Positions 1 to 12,000 of a stretch of DNA of 64,000 bases are shown here, one piece after another. The DNA lies in the NCBI GenBank assembly GCA_028583605.1, contig CM053337.1:14021709-14085708 (forward strand). The letters run 5' to 3'. The notes beneath the pieces were generated by a model that saw only the letters and a list, made by a program, of their open reading frames with translations, was not told the DNA's origin and did not search any database. How positions within the stretch are numbered: position 1 is the first letter of the stretch; each line of letters begins with the position of its first letter. Source of the stretch: Dastarcus helophoroides (taxonomy: Eukaryota > Arthropoda > Insecta > Coleoptera > Bothrideridae). Position numbers and translations under genes: made by a program.

Positions 1-487
1 ATTGTTAATTTGAATATAAAAAAACCGCGAAATAAAATCCAAAATTTAGAACAATTTCCTAGAACGAATGTCAAGAACAGTGGCTTGAATAGCGGGATTA
101 CTCCCGCCCCCCTATGGCTTTACGTCTCCACGCCCCAACGTCACTCTATGTCATAAATAGTCGATTTGAATTTTAAAAAAAAATCGCGAAAGAAAATCCT
201 AAATTTAGAGAAAAATCTTGAGCTTGTACTTGGGTCTTTGAAAGAGTCATTTTGGGATTAAAGACAAAACTTCAAAAAAAGTGACAACATCGTTCGATCA
301 TTCGAAAACAATTCGCGTTTAATCAATTAGGACAAAGATAATATACATCTTCCTAATTGTATTGAAAGTATAAATCTAGAAGCAGAAAAACCTGTAAGAA
401 TGGAATAGATTATGCCATAATTGATTTAGGAAAATTTCAAATTTTAGGACTAAGAGCTGCTAATCGATCCACTCATTTATTTTCAGT
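1..487. other. Upstream region of CRAL-TRIO gene, no gene seen
   Basis: AT-rich sequence without a credible coding region. A short stretch near 1-55 is repeated in diverged form near 160-215. A splice-acceptor-like TTTCAG lies at 481-486, directly before the ATG at 488, so a 5' UTR intron may end here and an upstream non-coding exon may lie in or before this stretch. Confidence 0.4.
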
Positions 488-1933
488 ATGGGGTTAGGAG
501 GCGAAAGCAACGTACAAGACTACGTATGTCAGCTACCCGAGCCGGAAAAGAAAAGAGCTTTGGAAGAACTCAGAGAAGATGACAGCATGCGGGAGCAATC
601 CCTCGATCAAATGAGGGAATGGATTCAAAAACACCCCAACATTAAAAAGTGTAGAATGGGTACATCCTCAACAATCGAGTAAACTTCACAATTAATTATG
701 AACGTTTCAGACACCCCATTTCTGTTGAGATTCCTCCGAACGAAGAAATTTAGTGTCCCACAAGCTTGCGAAATGTTGGAACGATACCTAACCATACGGC
801 AACTCTATCCCCAGTGGTTCCAAAATTTAGACAGCGAAGATAAAAGTTTGTCCGAGATTTTGGAGGCCGGATACTTGGTGCCTCTCATACGGAGAGACGA
901 GGGACGTTTGGTGATCTTCAGCTGCGCTGGAAAATTCGATCCTCATAAGTACACTTCAGCTGATATGGTCAGAGTGCATAGTTTGGTCACTGAAGCTCTC
1001 ATGGACGATGAAATTAACCAAATCAATGGGTACACTTACATCAACGACGAAAGCGGCTTCCAGATGGCCCACTTGTCTTTGTGGTCGCTTACGGACATCA
1101 GAAATATACTGAGGTGCATTCAGGTGAGATTAAATCAATTATATTTAACAACTTGCACTAGGTATAACAGAATTTAATGCATAGACCAATAACTTTTGGT
1201 TTAATTCTCAAATTTGTTCAAACGTATTGGTCAGTGCATTTGAATAGTCTCAGGACTTTTCCAGTGATACTTCCAGCCAAATAACAGTGAGTCAACTGCT
1301 GGCATTGATTTTTGAAGTAAGTTGTTGGTACATTTGGTGCTTTCAGCTACCATACTGGGCCCAAAATGTCTCCTTTGCTCTTAATAATCTTGTCTGAAAG
1401 TTAACAATATGGAAAGCTTAAGAAGCATCGTGAGATGTAAAAAAAGTTGGACAAGAAGCCTGCAAAATTTTGTTATGCCACCACTAATAGTTACTATTCT
1501 TTTAGAATACAACCCCCATGAGACACAAAGCAAACCATTTCCTGAATATTTCACCCAGTGCAATAAAAATAATAGAATTCGCTATTTCCCTCCTCAATGA
1601 AAAACTGAAAAACAGGATATTTGTAAGTATTGGGTGCCCCAATAATTCACAGTTACCATATTTGGTCAAATTTCCAGATATACAAATCCCTCGACGAGCT
1701 TCATGCTAAAATTGATACCAAACTTCTACCTAAGGAGTACGGAGGTGAAATCCCTCTGGCTGACATGGTGAAGAAATTTAAGGACGAATTGAAGGAGAAA
1801 CGGAAGCAGCTTTTGGCTTTGGACGAAATGTACTATTGAAATCGACGAGAAGAATTGCCCACTGCTGTCGGAAATGAACGAGGAATTGGGAATGGGCATC
1901 GAAGGTACTTTCAAGAAGTTGACCGTTGATTAA
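488..1933 (+). CDS. CRAL-TRIO (Sec14-like) lipid-binding protein, four exons, one apparent frameshift
   Basis: Proposed exons are 488-659, 711-1123, 1506-1622 and 1678-1933, all with GT-AG introns and matching phases. They encode about 318 residues, normal for insect alpha-tocopherol-transfer/clavesin-like proteins. The N-terminal CRAL-TRIO-N helix region contains HPNIKKCR followed by [13 protein letters not shown]. The lipid-binding domain runs through exons 2-3, and LLPKEYGG, the family signature after the binding pocket, is in exon 4. Family members carry a hydrophobic ligand (retinoid, tocopherol or phosphoinositide) in the cytosol; the ligand here cannot be told. In exon 4 the frame closes at TGA 1837-1839, but a one-base shift at about 1831 restores the conserved acidic tail, with [12 protein letters not shown], up to TAA 1931-1933. 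This is either a recent lesion or a base-calling error. The gene may have a non-coding exon upstream. Confidence 0.85.
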
Positions 1934-2139
1934 ACTTGCAGATCTAGTCTTGGACATGTATTGTGATCAGATCGTAATTAACAATAGATATCAATGTGAT
2001 AGAAATACTCCTGTAAGATTAAGTATTATTACTTGGTATTACTGTGCTGTCAACCAGTGTATGTCGTCTGAAATTAAAATAATATTAAATTTAATCTTAA
2101 TTTAATATTCTTTTATTCGACTACTTAATGCTAGACATA

Positions 2140-2500
2140 ACTTTACAATTAAGTTTGTTTTGTTTACAGCTCGATATTTTCTATAAAATATAATTAAATT
2201 TGTTATAATTTAAGTTACATATAATTTACAATTAGTCCTTGGTGGAACACAGTTACCTCTTGAATCAAACAATTTATTAAGTTAGTAATATATTGTTGTA
2301 TTTAAATTAGCAATAATTTTTACATTTCACTTTGTTTTCATTTATAAGGTATATATTTTTGTTACTTTTTATTGTTTTAGAGATTACAGATATAAAGCAC
2401 GTTATTTTCATAATTATCTTCTTCTCCTTCTTTAAAAAAATCACTCTGGGAACTGCTGTCAGAGGTGAAAACTCCCTAAATGTAGTTTAGATTCGTATTC
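2140..2500. other. Intergenic AT-rich stretch
   Basis: Downstream of the CRAL-TRIO gene; only AT-rich sequence with possible poly(A)-signal variants around 2075-2100. I see no gene or clear repeat. Confidence 0.3.
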
Positions 2501-2508
2501 TTGTGAAT

Positions 2509-2590
2509 GGTCGCGTGGTTCAGCGATTAAGGCGATAGATGGGTCTAATAAGTTGCGGGTTCAAATCCCGCTGTCGTCAACGCGCTTTTT
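2509..2590 (+). other. tRNA-like Pol III unit (tRNA pseudogene or SINE head)
   Basis: An A-box-like TGGTTCAGCGATTAAGG and a B-box GGTTCAAATCC are spaced as in a tRNA. The T arm pairs perfectly (GCGGG with CCCGC). A run of five Ts, a Pol III terminator, follows at 2586-2590. The acceptor stem and anticodon stem do not close properly, so this is not a convincing functional tRNA. A diverged relative with the same 3' tail lies on the minus strand near 33885-33975. Confidence 0.5.
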
Positions 2591-2689
2591 AATTCCATTA
2601 CACGTCTTACTCATAGTAGGCAATAGTACATACTACATAGTACATGCTATAATGCTATACATAGTAATGTTAACATTAGACTCTGTCGA

Positions 2690-2935
2690 ATGCAAGTTAC
2701 CTATGATTCACTAGAGATTCACTCCAGACGTCTGGAGGGTTGCATGAATTTGTAGTCTAGGTTGCAGTTTCCTTGCATACGACATTGTTGGCGATGGCCA
2801 TAGTTTCTCTATGGACCAATAGGTGTCGGTAGTACTAAGAAATCACACGCTTGACGTCCGTGAATTCTTTAGTACTTACTTGTCGGAACATTTGTTAGCA
2901 TTCGAGTTCTAACGAGACGAGATCTAACAAGATCG
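2690..2935. repeat. Dispersed repeat, copy 1
   Basis: A block including the words TTGCATGAATTTGTAGTC and GCATACGACATTGTTGGCG is repeated at about 62375-62525 with a few substitutions. Part of it also occurs inverted at about 15155-15195. No coding potential. Class unknown; probably a short non-autonomous element. Confidence 0.6.
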
Positions 2936-4599
2936 AAACCGGTATTTGGTTTGCAAACTTCGAATCTAATACTAATAAATGTTCAAACCTATTAGTCTTG
3001 TGCATTAGAATCCTTTTTAATTCGTCGGTTATTTTTAATTTCGACTTTACTTTTAAAATTCGATTTTTGCTCAAAATTTGGTCCTCCTTAAGTCAACTTT
3101 TTCTAAACTCTAGCTTTTGCTCTAAAATTTGCCCACTTTATTTTCAAAATTCCCCTCTACTTGTAAGAATTCGACTTTTTCTGAATATTTATACTATAAT
3201 TCGATTTTTTGGAAGTTTAGATTTATTTGTCAAAAATTCGTCTTTTGCTAGAAATTTAATCGATCTGTTAATAAAAGATTAAATATTTTAAGACAATTTT
3301 GAGACAAAAAAAAATTTTAAAATTGGCTCTTTTCTCTAAATTCGTACTTGTCTTTTTTTCGAAATTTCGTCCAACTTTTTTTTAACAAATGACTTCTTTT
3401 CGACTTTATTTTAAATTATGCTTTCAGCGAAATTCGTTTCTCTTTCGAATTTCGCCACGTTTCTCAAGTATCGATTTTTTCCTCAAAATTTATGACGTTT
3501 CGCCTTCTATAAGCAATCCAACTTTTTGCAAAAACTTGCTTCTCTCGAAATTAGAGGATTTCGGCGACTTTCGAAAATTTTTTTGAATATTATTATTACT
3601 ATCGTTTGAACGTTTGACATTATTCTCAAAACTTTCGACCTTTTTTGTCATGATTTCATAAACGAAACTTGGTTGCATAATTTCTTCTTACAATTTCAAT
3701 TTTGAAGCCAAAATGTGCAGTTTAAAGGCAGAACTGCGAGATTTTGGGTTTCGTTCGACCTTTCGTCCAAAGCTACAACTATTTTTCTTAAAATTTCAAA
3801 TCTGAACTTAAAAGTGCTAATTTGTTTCTCAAAATCTGAACTTTAAACTCAAAATTTTTCAATTAAAGGCAGAACTAAAGAATTGTAACCTTTTTTGAAA
3901 TAGTGACTGAATTTGAAACGACTTTTGTTTGGAAATGTTGACGATTTTTCGTGCTTTCGAAGCGGACCTTAGAATTTCTGATAATTTCAATATTGCAAGC
4001 CGAGATTTTTAGTTTGAAAATTAAAAGATTTTGGGTTTTGTTTTTCTTGAAATTTCAACTATTTTTCTCCGAAATTTCAACTATTTTTCTCGACATTTCA
4101 AATCAGAACTTAGAATTTCTAAGTTGTTTCTCAAAATTTCAACTTTAAACTAGAGATATTTTCAATTAAAGGCAGAACTAAAGAATTGTGACTTTTTTTG
4201 AAATTGTGAGTTTTGGATTTGAAATTTCGACTTTTGTCTGGAAACTGTTGACGTATTTTTTGTAATTTCGAAGCGAAACTTTAGAATTTCTGACTATTTA
4301 AATTTTGAAATCGAAATTTTCAGTTCAAAACTACAAGATTTTGGATTCTGTTTTGAAATGTCCAGTTTTATTTTGAAATTTCATCTATTTTTTTCAAAAT
4401 TTCAACTCTGCACTTAGAATTTCTTAATTTGTTTCTCAAAATTTCAACTTTAATCTCGAGAATTTAAGGTTAAAAGTCAGGAATTACAAAATATTGATTT
4501 TGTTTCGAAATTTGGATTTTCTTTTAAAGTTTTCGACTTCTTTTCTTATGGTTTCAAATGTGAACTTAGAATTTCTAAATTCTTTCTCAAAATTTCAAC

Positions 4600-6115
4600 T
4601 TTGAACTCAAGATTTTTAAATAAAGGTAGAACTAAAGAATTGTGACTTTTTTTTGAAATTGTTTAGTTTTGGATTTGAAATTTCGACTTTTGTCTGGAAA
4701 CGTTGACGTATTTTTTGTAATTTCGAAGCGAAACTTAGAATTTCTGACAATTTCAATTTTGAAGCCGAGATTTTTAGTTCAAAACTACAAGATTTTGGGT
4801 TCTGTTTCGAAATGTCCACTTTTATTTTGAAATGTCACCTATTTTTTTCAAAATTTCAACTCTGCACTTAGAATTTCTTAATTTGTTTTTCAAAATTTCA
4901 ACTTTAATCTCGAAAATTTAAGGTTATTACAAGATATTGATTTTGTTTCGAAATTTGGATTTTCTTTTGAAATTTCGACTTCTTTTCTTATGGTTTCAAA
5001 TGTGAACTTAGAATTTCTAAATTCTTTCTCAAAATTTTAATTTTAAACTGAAGAGTTTAAGGTTAAAGTCAGAACTACAAGATTATAATTTTGTTTCGAA
5101 ATTTCGACTTTTCTTTTAAAATTTCGACTTCTTTTCTCCTAGTTTCACCTTTTTGTTTATAACTTTCATTCTGTAACATTTTGGCATTTTTGCAGTTCGA
5201 CAATTTTCTCAAACTTTATTTTTAAAATTCCTTCTTTCGAAGTTGTACAAATTTTCTCAAAATTGGATCTTTTTTCAATATTTTAAGTTCTAATTCAATT
5301 CATTCTCAAGATACGATTTTTTTTCAACTATTTTTTCTCGAAATTTCAAATCAGAACTTAGAATTTTTAAGTTATTTCTCAAAATTTCAACTTTAAACTC
5401 AAGATTTTTTAAATAAAGGGAGAACTAAAGAATTGTGACTTTTTTTGAAATTGTGAGTTTTGGATTTGAAATTTCGACTTTTGTCTGGAAATGTTGACGT
5501 ATTTTTTGTAATTTCGAAGCGAAACTTAGAATTTCTGACAATTTCAATTTTGAAGCCGAGATTTTTAGTTCAAAACTGCAAGATTTTGGGTTCTGTTTTG
5601 AAATGTCCAGTTTTATTTTAAAATTTCACCTATTTTTTTCAAAATTTCAATTCTGCACTTAGAATTTCTTAATTTGTTTTTCAAAATTTCAACTTTAATC
5701 TCGAGAATTTAAGGTTATTACAAGATATTGATTTTGTTTCGAAATTTGGATTTTCTTTTGAAATTTCGACTTTTTTTCTTATGGTTTCAAATGTGAACTT
5801 AGAATTTCTAAATTCTTTCTCAAAATTTTAATTTTAAACTGAAGAGTTTAAGGTTAAAGTCAGAACTACAAGGTTATGATTTTGTTTCGAAATTTCGACT
5901 TTTCTTTTAAAATTTCGACTTCTTTTCTCCTAGTTTCACCTTTTTGTTTATAACTTTGACTCTGTGAAATTTTTGCATTTTTGCAGTTCGACGATTTTCT
6001 AAAACTTTATTTTTAAAATTCCTTCTTTCGAAGTTGTATAATTTTTCTCAAAATTGGATCTTTTTCAATATTTTAAATTCTAGTTTAATTCATTCTCAAG
6101 ATGCGATTTTTTTTA
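4600..6115. repeat. Tandem duplication of about 785 bp
   Basis: The segment from about 4615 to 5330 recurs from about 5400 to 6115 with few differences. Both copies contain, in order, the word AGAACTAAAGAATTGTGAC, a TTATGGTTTCAAATGTGAAC word and a TCCTAGTTTCACCTTTTTG word. A third, partial copy begins near 4165. Confidence 0.75.
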
Positions 6116-6559
6116 AGTTGAAATTCAAGCTAATTTTTCTAAGGTTTTCATTTTCTCTCGAAATTACTCATTTTCTATCTAAATTTCTCATTTTTCCTCG
6201 ATATTTATCTTTTTCTCTTCAAATACGGATTTTTTTTCCTCAAAATTCAATTTTTTTTAATATTTCTTATTATTTATTAAACTTTTGGCAATTTTTTTTT
6301 AAATTTAGCTTTTTTTGAGTTTTATGTTATTCAAAAATAATTTTTTTTGCCTAAAATTTGTTTCCATTCTTGTATTTCGGGTTTTAAAAAATCAAAGTGT
6401 GTTCAAAGTGTTTTCAAAAATGAACATAAATAGAATTCTGCAATTTGTAGGATCAAACTATCCTATTAGCAGAAATCTACTCTTCAGAGATGATCTCAAT
6501 ATTACTGAAATTAAAAAAAATCAGTTTTTAAATGAAAAAATTCGTTTTTGTGTTTCTTC

Positions 6560-7430
6560 AATATTTCGAAAAAATTGCCCGTTTCTCCTAAATAGCATAA
6601 AGATTTTGGTTAATATATATTTTTTAATATAGCTTTTATACGTCTCTATAATATGTTAACATTTGATGCAAATCGCTTGAGTAGTTTTTGAGAAAAAATA
6701 TTTTTCTATATTTTGGTTTTTTTGATTTTATTCAAAAACCAAAATAGATAGAGATTTGAAACTTGCATAATTCAAAGTATCTTAATATTCGCAACACACC
6801 TTTAAAAGATGATCCAGATATCCTTCTGAAGCCGATTCACTGGAAAAAAAAAATAATTTCGAAAAAAATTGCCCGTTTCTCCTAAATAACATACAGATTT
6901 TGGGTTAATATATTTTTTTTAATATAGCTTTTATACGTCTCTATAATATGTCAAAATTTTATTTCAAGTGCTTGAGTAGTTTTTGAGAAAAAATATTTTT
7001 CTATATTTTGGTTCTTTTGATTGTTCTCAAAAACCAAAATAGATAGAGATCTGAAACTTGCATAATTAAAGTATCTTATTAGTAGCAACACATCTTTAAA
7101 AGATGATCCAGATATCCTTCTGGGGCCGATTCACTAGAAAAAAAGTTAATTTCGAAAAAATTGCCCGTTTCTCCCAAATAGCATAAAGATTTTGGGTTAA
7201 TATATTTTTTTTAATATAGCCTTTATACGTCTCTATATATGTGTTAACATTTTATTCAAATCGCTTGAATAGTTTTTGAGAAAAAAATATTTTTCTATTT
7301 TTTGCTTTTTTTGATTTTTTTCAAAAACCAAAATAGATAGAGATCTGAAACTTGCATAATCAAAGTATCTTATTAGTAGCAGTACGCCTTTAAAAGATGA
7401 TCCAGATATCCTTCTGGGGCCGATTCGCTA
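6560..7430. repeat. Three tandem units of about 290 bp
   Basis: The word AAATTGCCCGTTTCTCC occurs near 6574, 6869 and 7157, each time followed by an ATACGTCTCTATA word and by AAAAGATGATCCAGATATCC. Units are about 295 and 288 bp long. Each unit contains a local inverted repeat built from TTTTGGTTTTT and AAAAACCAAAA, so a transcript could fold. Confidence 0.75.
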
Positions 7431-7619
7431 TCGTCTTATTGGCTTTCTCAGAATTTTCTTCTTCTTTAGAAAAGTTCTATCTTTTGCAAGTTCGACAATT
7501 TTCTCAAGGCTTTGAGTTTCTTTTTACAATTTGTCTTTTATTTCCGAGTTGTACAATTTTTGTTCAATTCGTCTTCAATTTATTCTCAAAATTCGACGTT
7601 TTTTCAAATGAATATATAA

Positions 7620-8350
7620 TTTCTTTAGGAAATTTCTCTCAAAATTTTGACTTTTTTGACAAAATTCAAATTCAGATTCCGTTTTTTTGCTCGAAATTTA
7701 CTTATATCGTAATTAGGCGTTTTTTTATACTGTATTTTTAAAAATTTCTTTTAGTTTGGCTTTCTTTAGGAATTTTCGACTTGTTCTCAAATTGGGAAAT
7801 ATTCTCGAAGTTTCGAGTTCATTTTCAAAATCCATCTCCTCTTTCAAAATATTTCAAGTCATCCCAACTTGACTTTCTCTGAAAGTTTTAAGTTTCGACG
7901 TTTTTCTTTTCCTCGAAATTTAACTTTCTCGGGATTAGTCGACTTTCTTCTCGAAATTACGATTTTTTTTTCTTCAAATTCGATTTTTTACAGATGTGGA
8001 CTCTTTCTAAAAGATAAACCCTCAAAATTTACGGTTTTCTTTTAAAAAATTAATATTTCATGTTTGCACTTGAAGATTTAATTTTTTAAAGAAATTTCTC
8101 TCAAAATTTTGACTTTTTCGATAAAATTCAAATTCAGATTCCGTTTTTTTGCTCGAAATTTTACTTATATCGTAATTTAACGTTTTGTTATATTGTATTT
8201 TTAAAAATTTCTCTTTAGTTTGGCTTTCTTTAGGAATTTTCGACTTGTTCTCAACTTGGAAAATATTCTCGAAGTTTCGAAGTTCATTTTCAAAATCCAT
8301 CTTCTCTTTCAAAATATTTCAAGTCATCCCAACTCTACTTTCTCTACAAG
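7620..8350. repeat. Direct duplication of about 290 bp
   Basis: The segment 7620-7900 is repeated at 8080-8365 at a spacing of about 460 bp with small indels. Shared words include AATTCAAATTCAGATTCCG and CAAGTCATCCCAACT. No coding content. Confidence 0.65.
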
Positions 8351-8837
8351 TTTGAAGTTTCGACGTTTTTTTACTTTTTATTTGAAGAAGAATTGATACA
8401 AATGTGAGAAGACATCGCAATTACAAAATCAACGTTTAAAAAAAGTTGACTTTTCGAAATTGGACTCTCTCGAAAAAAATATCGAAAAAAATTCAAAAAA
8501 ATCTAATAAATAATTGTAAATGCTTACAGTAGCGTAACGCTAGCGATATATCACGGCAACAGCTTCAGTATTGACATTGACAATTAAAACAAAGGCAGAA
8601 AATTCTCTGTATTGTTTGATACTTTATTTAGAAGCTGAGTCTGTTTTTAAAAATAATATTCTAATCACGTATTGATGTATCTTATCGTTTGTAAATAAAT
8701 TAATTACAAAGCGATAATTTCATGCTGTTTTACCAAACTTATTTTGCAATCAATTTCCAATTTCTAAACAACGCTTAGTATTCGTTGTACAGTTAAAACA
8801 TTTTTAACTGTTTATCGTTTGACCGACTGGTTTTGAT

Positions 8838-9085
8838 TTGAATATACACTTAAAATCGCATCGAGATTACCATTTAGGTCAGTGCGAACCCAACCGTACT
8901 CTACTACAACCAAATCCAAATCATGCGACTCGTGGGTGCATTTATTATTATTATTTATTACATCAGGCAGCGAAATTCAATGGGCTCGACAACGGTCTAG
9001 CAAGGACCCCACCGATGGGCTGGATGCACTGGCAACGCTACAGGTGTCTAATAGACTGCGAAGCTTATCCCGATGACTGCGTGAG
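8838..9085 (+). other. NAGA paralogue A exon 1 with split reading frames
   Basis: The frame from ATG 8838 runs without a stop into the mature domain ([21 protein letters not shown]), but its first 50 residues are polar and not leader-like. ATG 8923 begins a typical leader, [11 protein letters not shown], in the +1 frame. A one-base change within the TTA repeat would join leader and mature part. Paralogues B and C encode clean leaders ([13 protein letters not shown] and MYELILVLCALIG) at the same place, which supports 8923 as the ancestral start. Confidence 0.7.
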
Positions 9086-12000
9086 GTGAGTGTCAACGGT
9101 GCAACCGAACTTCCCCCTAAAAATCGATTTTTAGTGAAAAACTGTTTCGAAAAATGGCCGATCACTTGGCCTCGGACGGATACCTCGAAGCAGGATACAA
9201 TTATATTATCGTGGACGACTGCTGGTCGGAAAAGGAGCGAGGCCCGGACGGCAAACTCCAATCTGACAGGATAAGGTTCCCCAGCGGGATGAAGGCCTTA
9301 GCTGACTACGTAATATTTTTGTTTAATATTTTTTGGGGGCACTTTTTACTTAATATGACTACTAACCGATAGTACAGTTGAGCAATAACATCAAATAGAA
9401 AGTTCTTTAACGTTTTTTTTTTTAAAATGTAAATTTGTAAATTTCTGATAAGATAAATGTCGAATTGTTCAATACAAAACGAAATTTCGAGAAAAAAAAT
9501 CGAAAGTTGATACAAGACGAATTTTGAAAACGAATTCTCGAGCAAAAGATCAATTCAAAAAAAAAAGACGTGTGGTGACGCGTGTTGGTCACAGTAAACC
9601 ACAAGCTTATCCCCTATCTCAAATCACTCAACGCGCCCAAAGTATTCACTTCAGAAATCGATAATTTGTGGTTAAAAAAAAATAACGAAAAAATTTGTAC
9701 AAAAAATGTTGAGTTTTTTGGTGCTTGGTTATCTTCAAAAATTGAAGTATAAATCTTGTCCCCTGAAACCAAGAAAAATTAAAAAACAGAACAAAGGTTG
9801 CTGTAACGCGTTTCGACAGCCAAGCTATCTTCTTCAGAAAGATACTGATAGCTTAGCTGTCGAAACGCTTTAGAGCCACCTTTGTTGTGTTTTTTAATCT
9901 TTCTTGGCTTCAGGGGGCAAGATTTATATTTCAATTTTTGAAGATCACCAAGCAGCAAAAAAAACTCAACATTTTTTGTACAAATTTTTTCGTTATTTTT
10001 TTTTAAACTACAAAGTATCGATTTGTGAAGTGAATACTTTGGGCGCGTTGAGTGATTTGAGATAGGGGATAAGCTGTGACCAACACGCGTCACCACGCGT
10101 CTTTTTTTTTTGAATTGATCTTTTGCTCGAAATTTCAATTCATTTTCAAAATTCGTCTTGTATCAACTTTCGATTTTTTTTCTCGAAATTTGATTTTGTA
10201 TTGAAATTGTACAGAAATTTACAAATTTTAAATTTTTTCTTTAAAATTAAACTAAAAAAAAGTAAAAACTTGCCATTCATTTGATATTTATTCAAAATTC
10301 TGACACCAGGTGCATTCGAAGGGTCTCAAATTTGGTATCTACGCAGATTTCGGTGCCAAAACCTGCGGTGGTTACCCCGGAAGCATCGACTATTTGCAGT
10401 TGGACGCCCAAACTTTCGCCGAATGGGAAGTCGACTATTTCAAATTTGACGGATGTTACGCCAAAATCGACATAATGCCTGAAGGTCTCAGAGATAAAAA
10501 AGCAATTTTTGGTAACTTAATAGAAGACGTTGCAGGTTATGCCAAAATGGGGAAATTTCTTAACAAAACAGGTCGACCCATCGTCTACTCCTGCAGCTTT
10601 CCCGCTTACATGGAACCCAAAAATATACACGTGAGGAAAATATAATTGTTACTGAAACAGATTTTTAAATAGGACAATAGGGCCCAAGTTTGCTACCCAA
10701 TTTATAGCTGGAGACTCGCTGCAAGGCAGCTAAATATATGTAGCAACGAATTTGAACAAAACATCATTCAGCAATCTACACGAACTCTTTAAAGCTCTGC
10801 ACAAGTGATTAAGTTAGCTTCTTATTTAGTTAGTTTCATTACATTTATCCAAACTTGTGTTATAGAAGAACCAAGAAAGCAATCTTTCTTGGTTTCAGGG
10901 GACAAGTTCTGTATTTCAATTTTTGAAGATAACCAAAGACCAGTCCGTTGCACCAAAATTAAAATGTAAAAATTCGTAGAAAAGTATTTTTGGAAATTTC
11001 GACTTCTGTGGGTCAAAAAATGAGTACTCGTTTTCTGCGTGTCTGTTCACTCTAGCTTTTGTTTATTTATTTTTTCAAGGGATTTAAGGAGCCGCAATTG
11101 TCTTTTAAAAGGGCCTCATGTGGCTCGCGAGCCGCGGTTTGCCGACTCCTGTTATAAACGAAAAAATGTATTTGATCAACAGCACCATCTATCCAACTCC
11201 TTAAGTAATCTTCTACATCTGATTCTTAATCAGAACCAGAAACAAATTAATACATTAATCTATTAATTAAACAAATTTAAAAACTCTCGTGCGATTGCAG
11301 AATGATATTTTGTTCAAATTCGTTGATATGTTCAGCAGACTAACACACTTTCTCATTTATATATTAGCTAAGATGCAATTTTTTAACGAGTTAACGTTTG
11401 ATGGAACGGACTGGTCCTTGGTTATCTTCAAAAATTGAAACACAGAACTTGTCCCCTGAAACCAAGAAAAATTAAAAATCACAACAAAGGTTGCTCTAAC
11501 GCGTTTCGACAGCCAAGCTGTTATTTTCAGAGAGAAACAGTTTCTCTCTAAAGATGACAGCTTGGCTGTCGAAACGCGTTAGAGCAACCTTTGTTGTGTT
11601 TTTTAATTTTTCTTGGTTTCAGGGGACAAGTTCTATGTTCGAGTTAACGTTACGAAATATTGAAAGGGTACACAGATGTCCAAAGCTATACATCTCTAAT
11701 TTGAACTTTGTCGTAGCCGGATTACGCGAGTGCCACCCAATTTTGCAACCTCTGGCGCAACTGGGACGACATTGACGATTCCTGGCAAAGCGTCTCCAGC
11801 ATTGTGAGTTGGTTCAGTCAAAATCAGGAGCGTTTGGCGCCGTTTGCAGGTCCCGGCCACTGGAACGATCCAGATATGGTAAGTGTGGTGGTTTATTGGT
11901 CTAATTTCGTACGCTTAGTGTTTTAGTTACTCATAGGCAACTATGGTCTCAGCGTGGAGCAATCGAAGGCTCAAATGACCATTTGGTGCATAATGGCCGC

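Larger units (their letters stand above)
3000..8480. repeat. Long AT-rich array of degenerate TTTCGACTTTT motifs
   Basis: About 5.5 kb in which short words such as AAATTTCGACTTTT recur every 20-30 bases in a degenerate way, with larger tandem duplications superimposed (separate entries). Many short open frames occur here but none has a protein-like composition or any family resemblance. The same motif family fills other non-coding stretches of the window. Confidence 0.7.
10631..11716 (+). other. Intron 4 of NAGA paralogue A, packed with repeat fragments
   Basis: Contains an inverted pair at about 10738-10780 and 11290-11335 (shared word CAACGAATTTGAACAAAA), a single fold-back-repeat arm at about 10860-10965, a hAT-like terminus ending at about 11152 and the small fold-back insertion 11399-11639. 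No exon seen. Confidence 0.6.

Noticed and set aside
3000..8312. Numerous 60-115-codon frames rich in Phe, Ile and Lys
   Set aside because: AT-rich repeat sequence without codon bias, splice context or family resemblance.
10485..10535. Possible continuous coding through exons 3-4 of NAGA paralogue A (51 in-frame bases, no stop)
   Set aside because: The paralogues have stops or shifts here and all have GT-AG ends about 50 bp apart; splicing restores the conserved Gly-Tyr. It is an intron that happens to be open.
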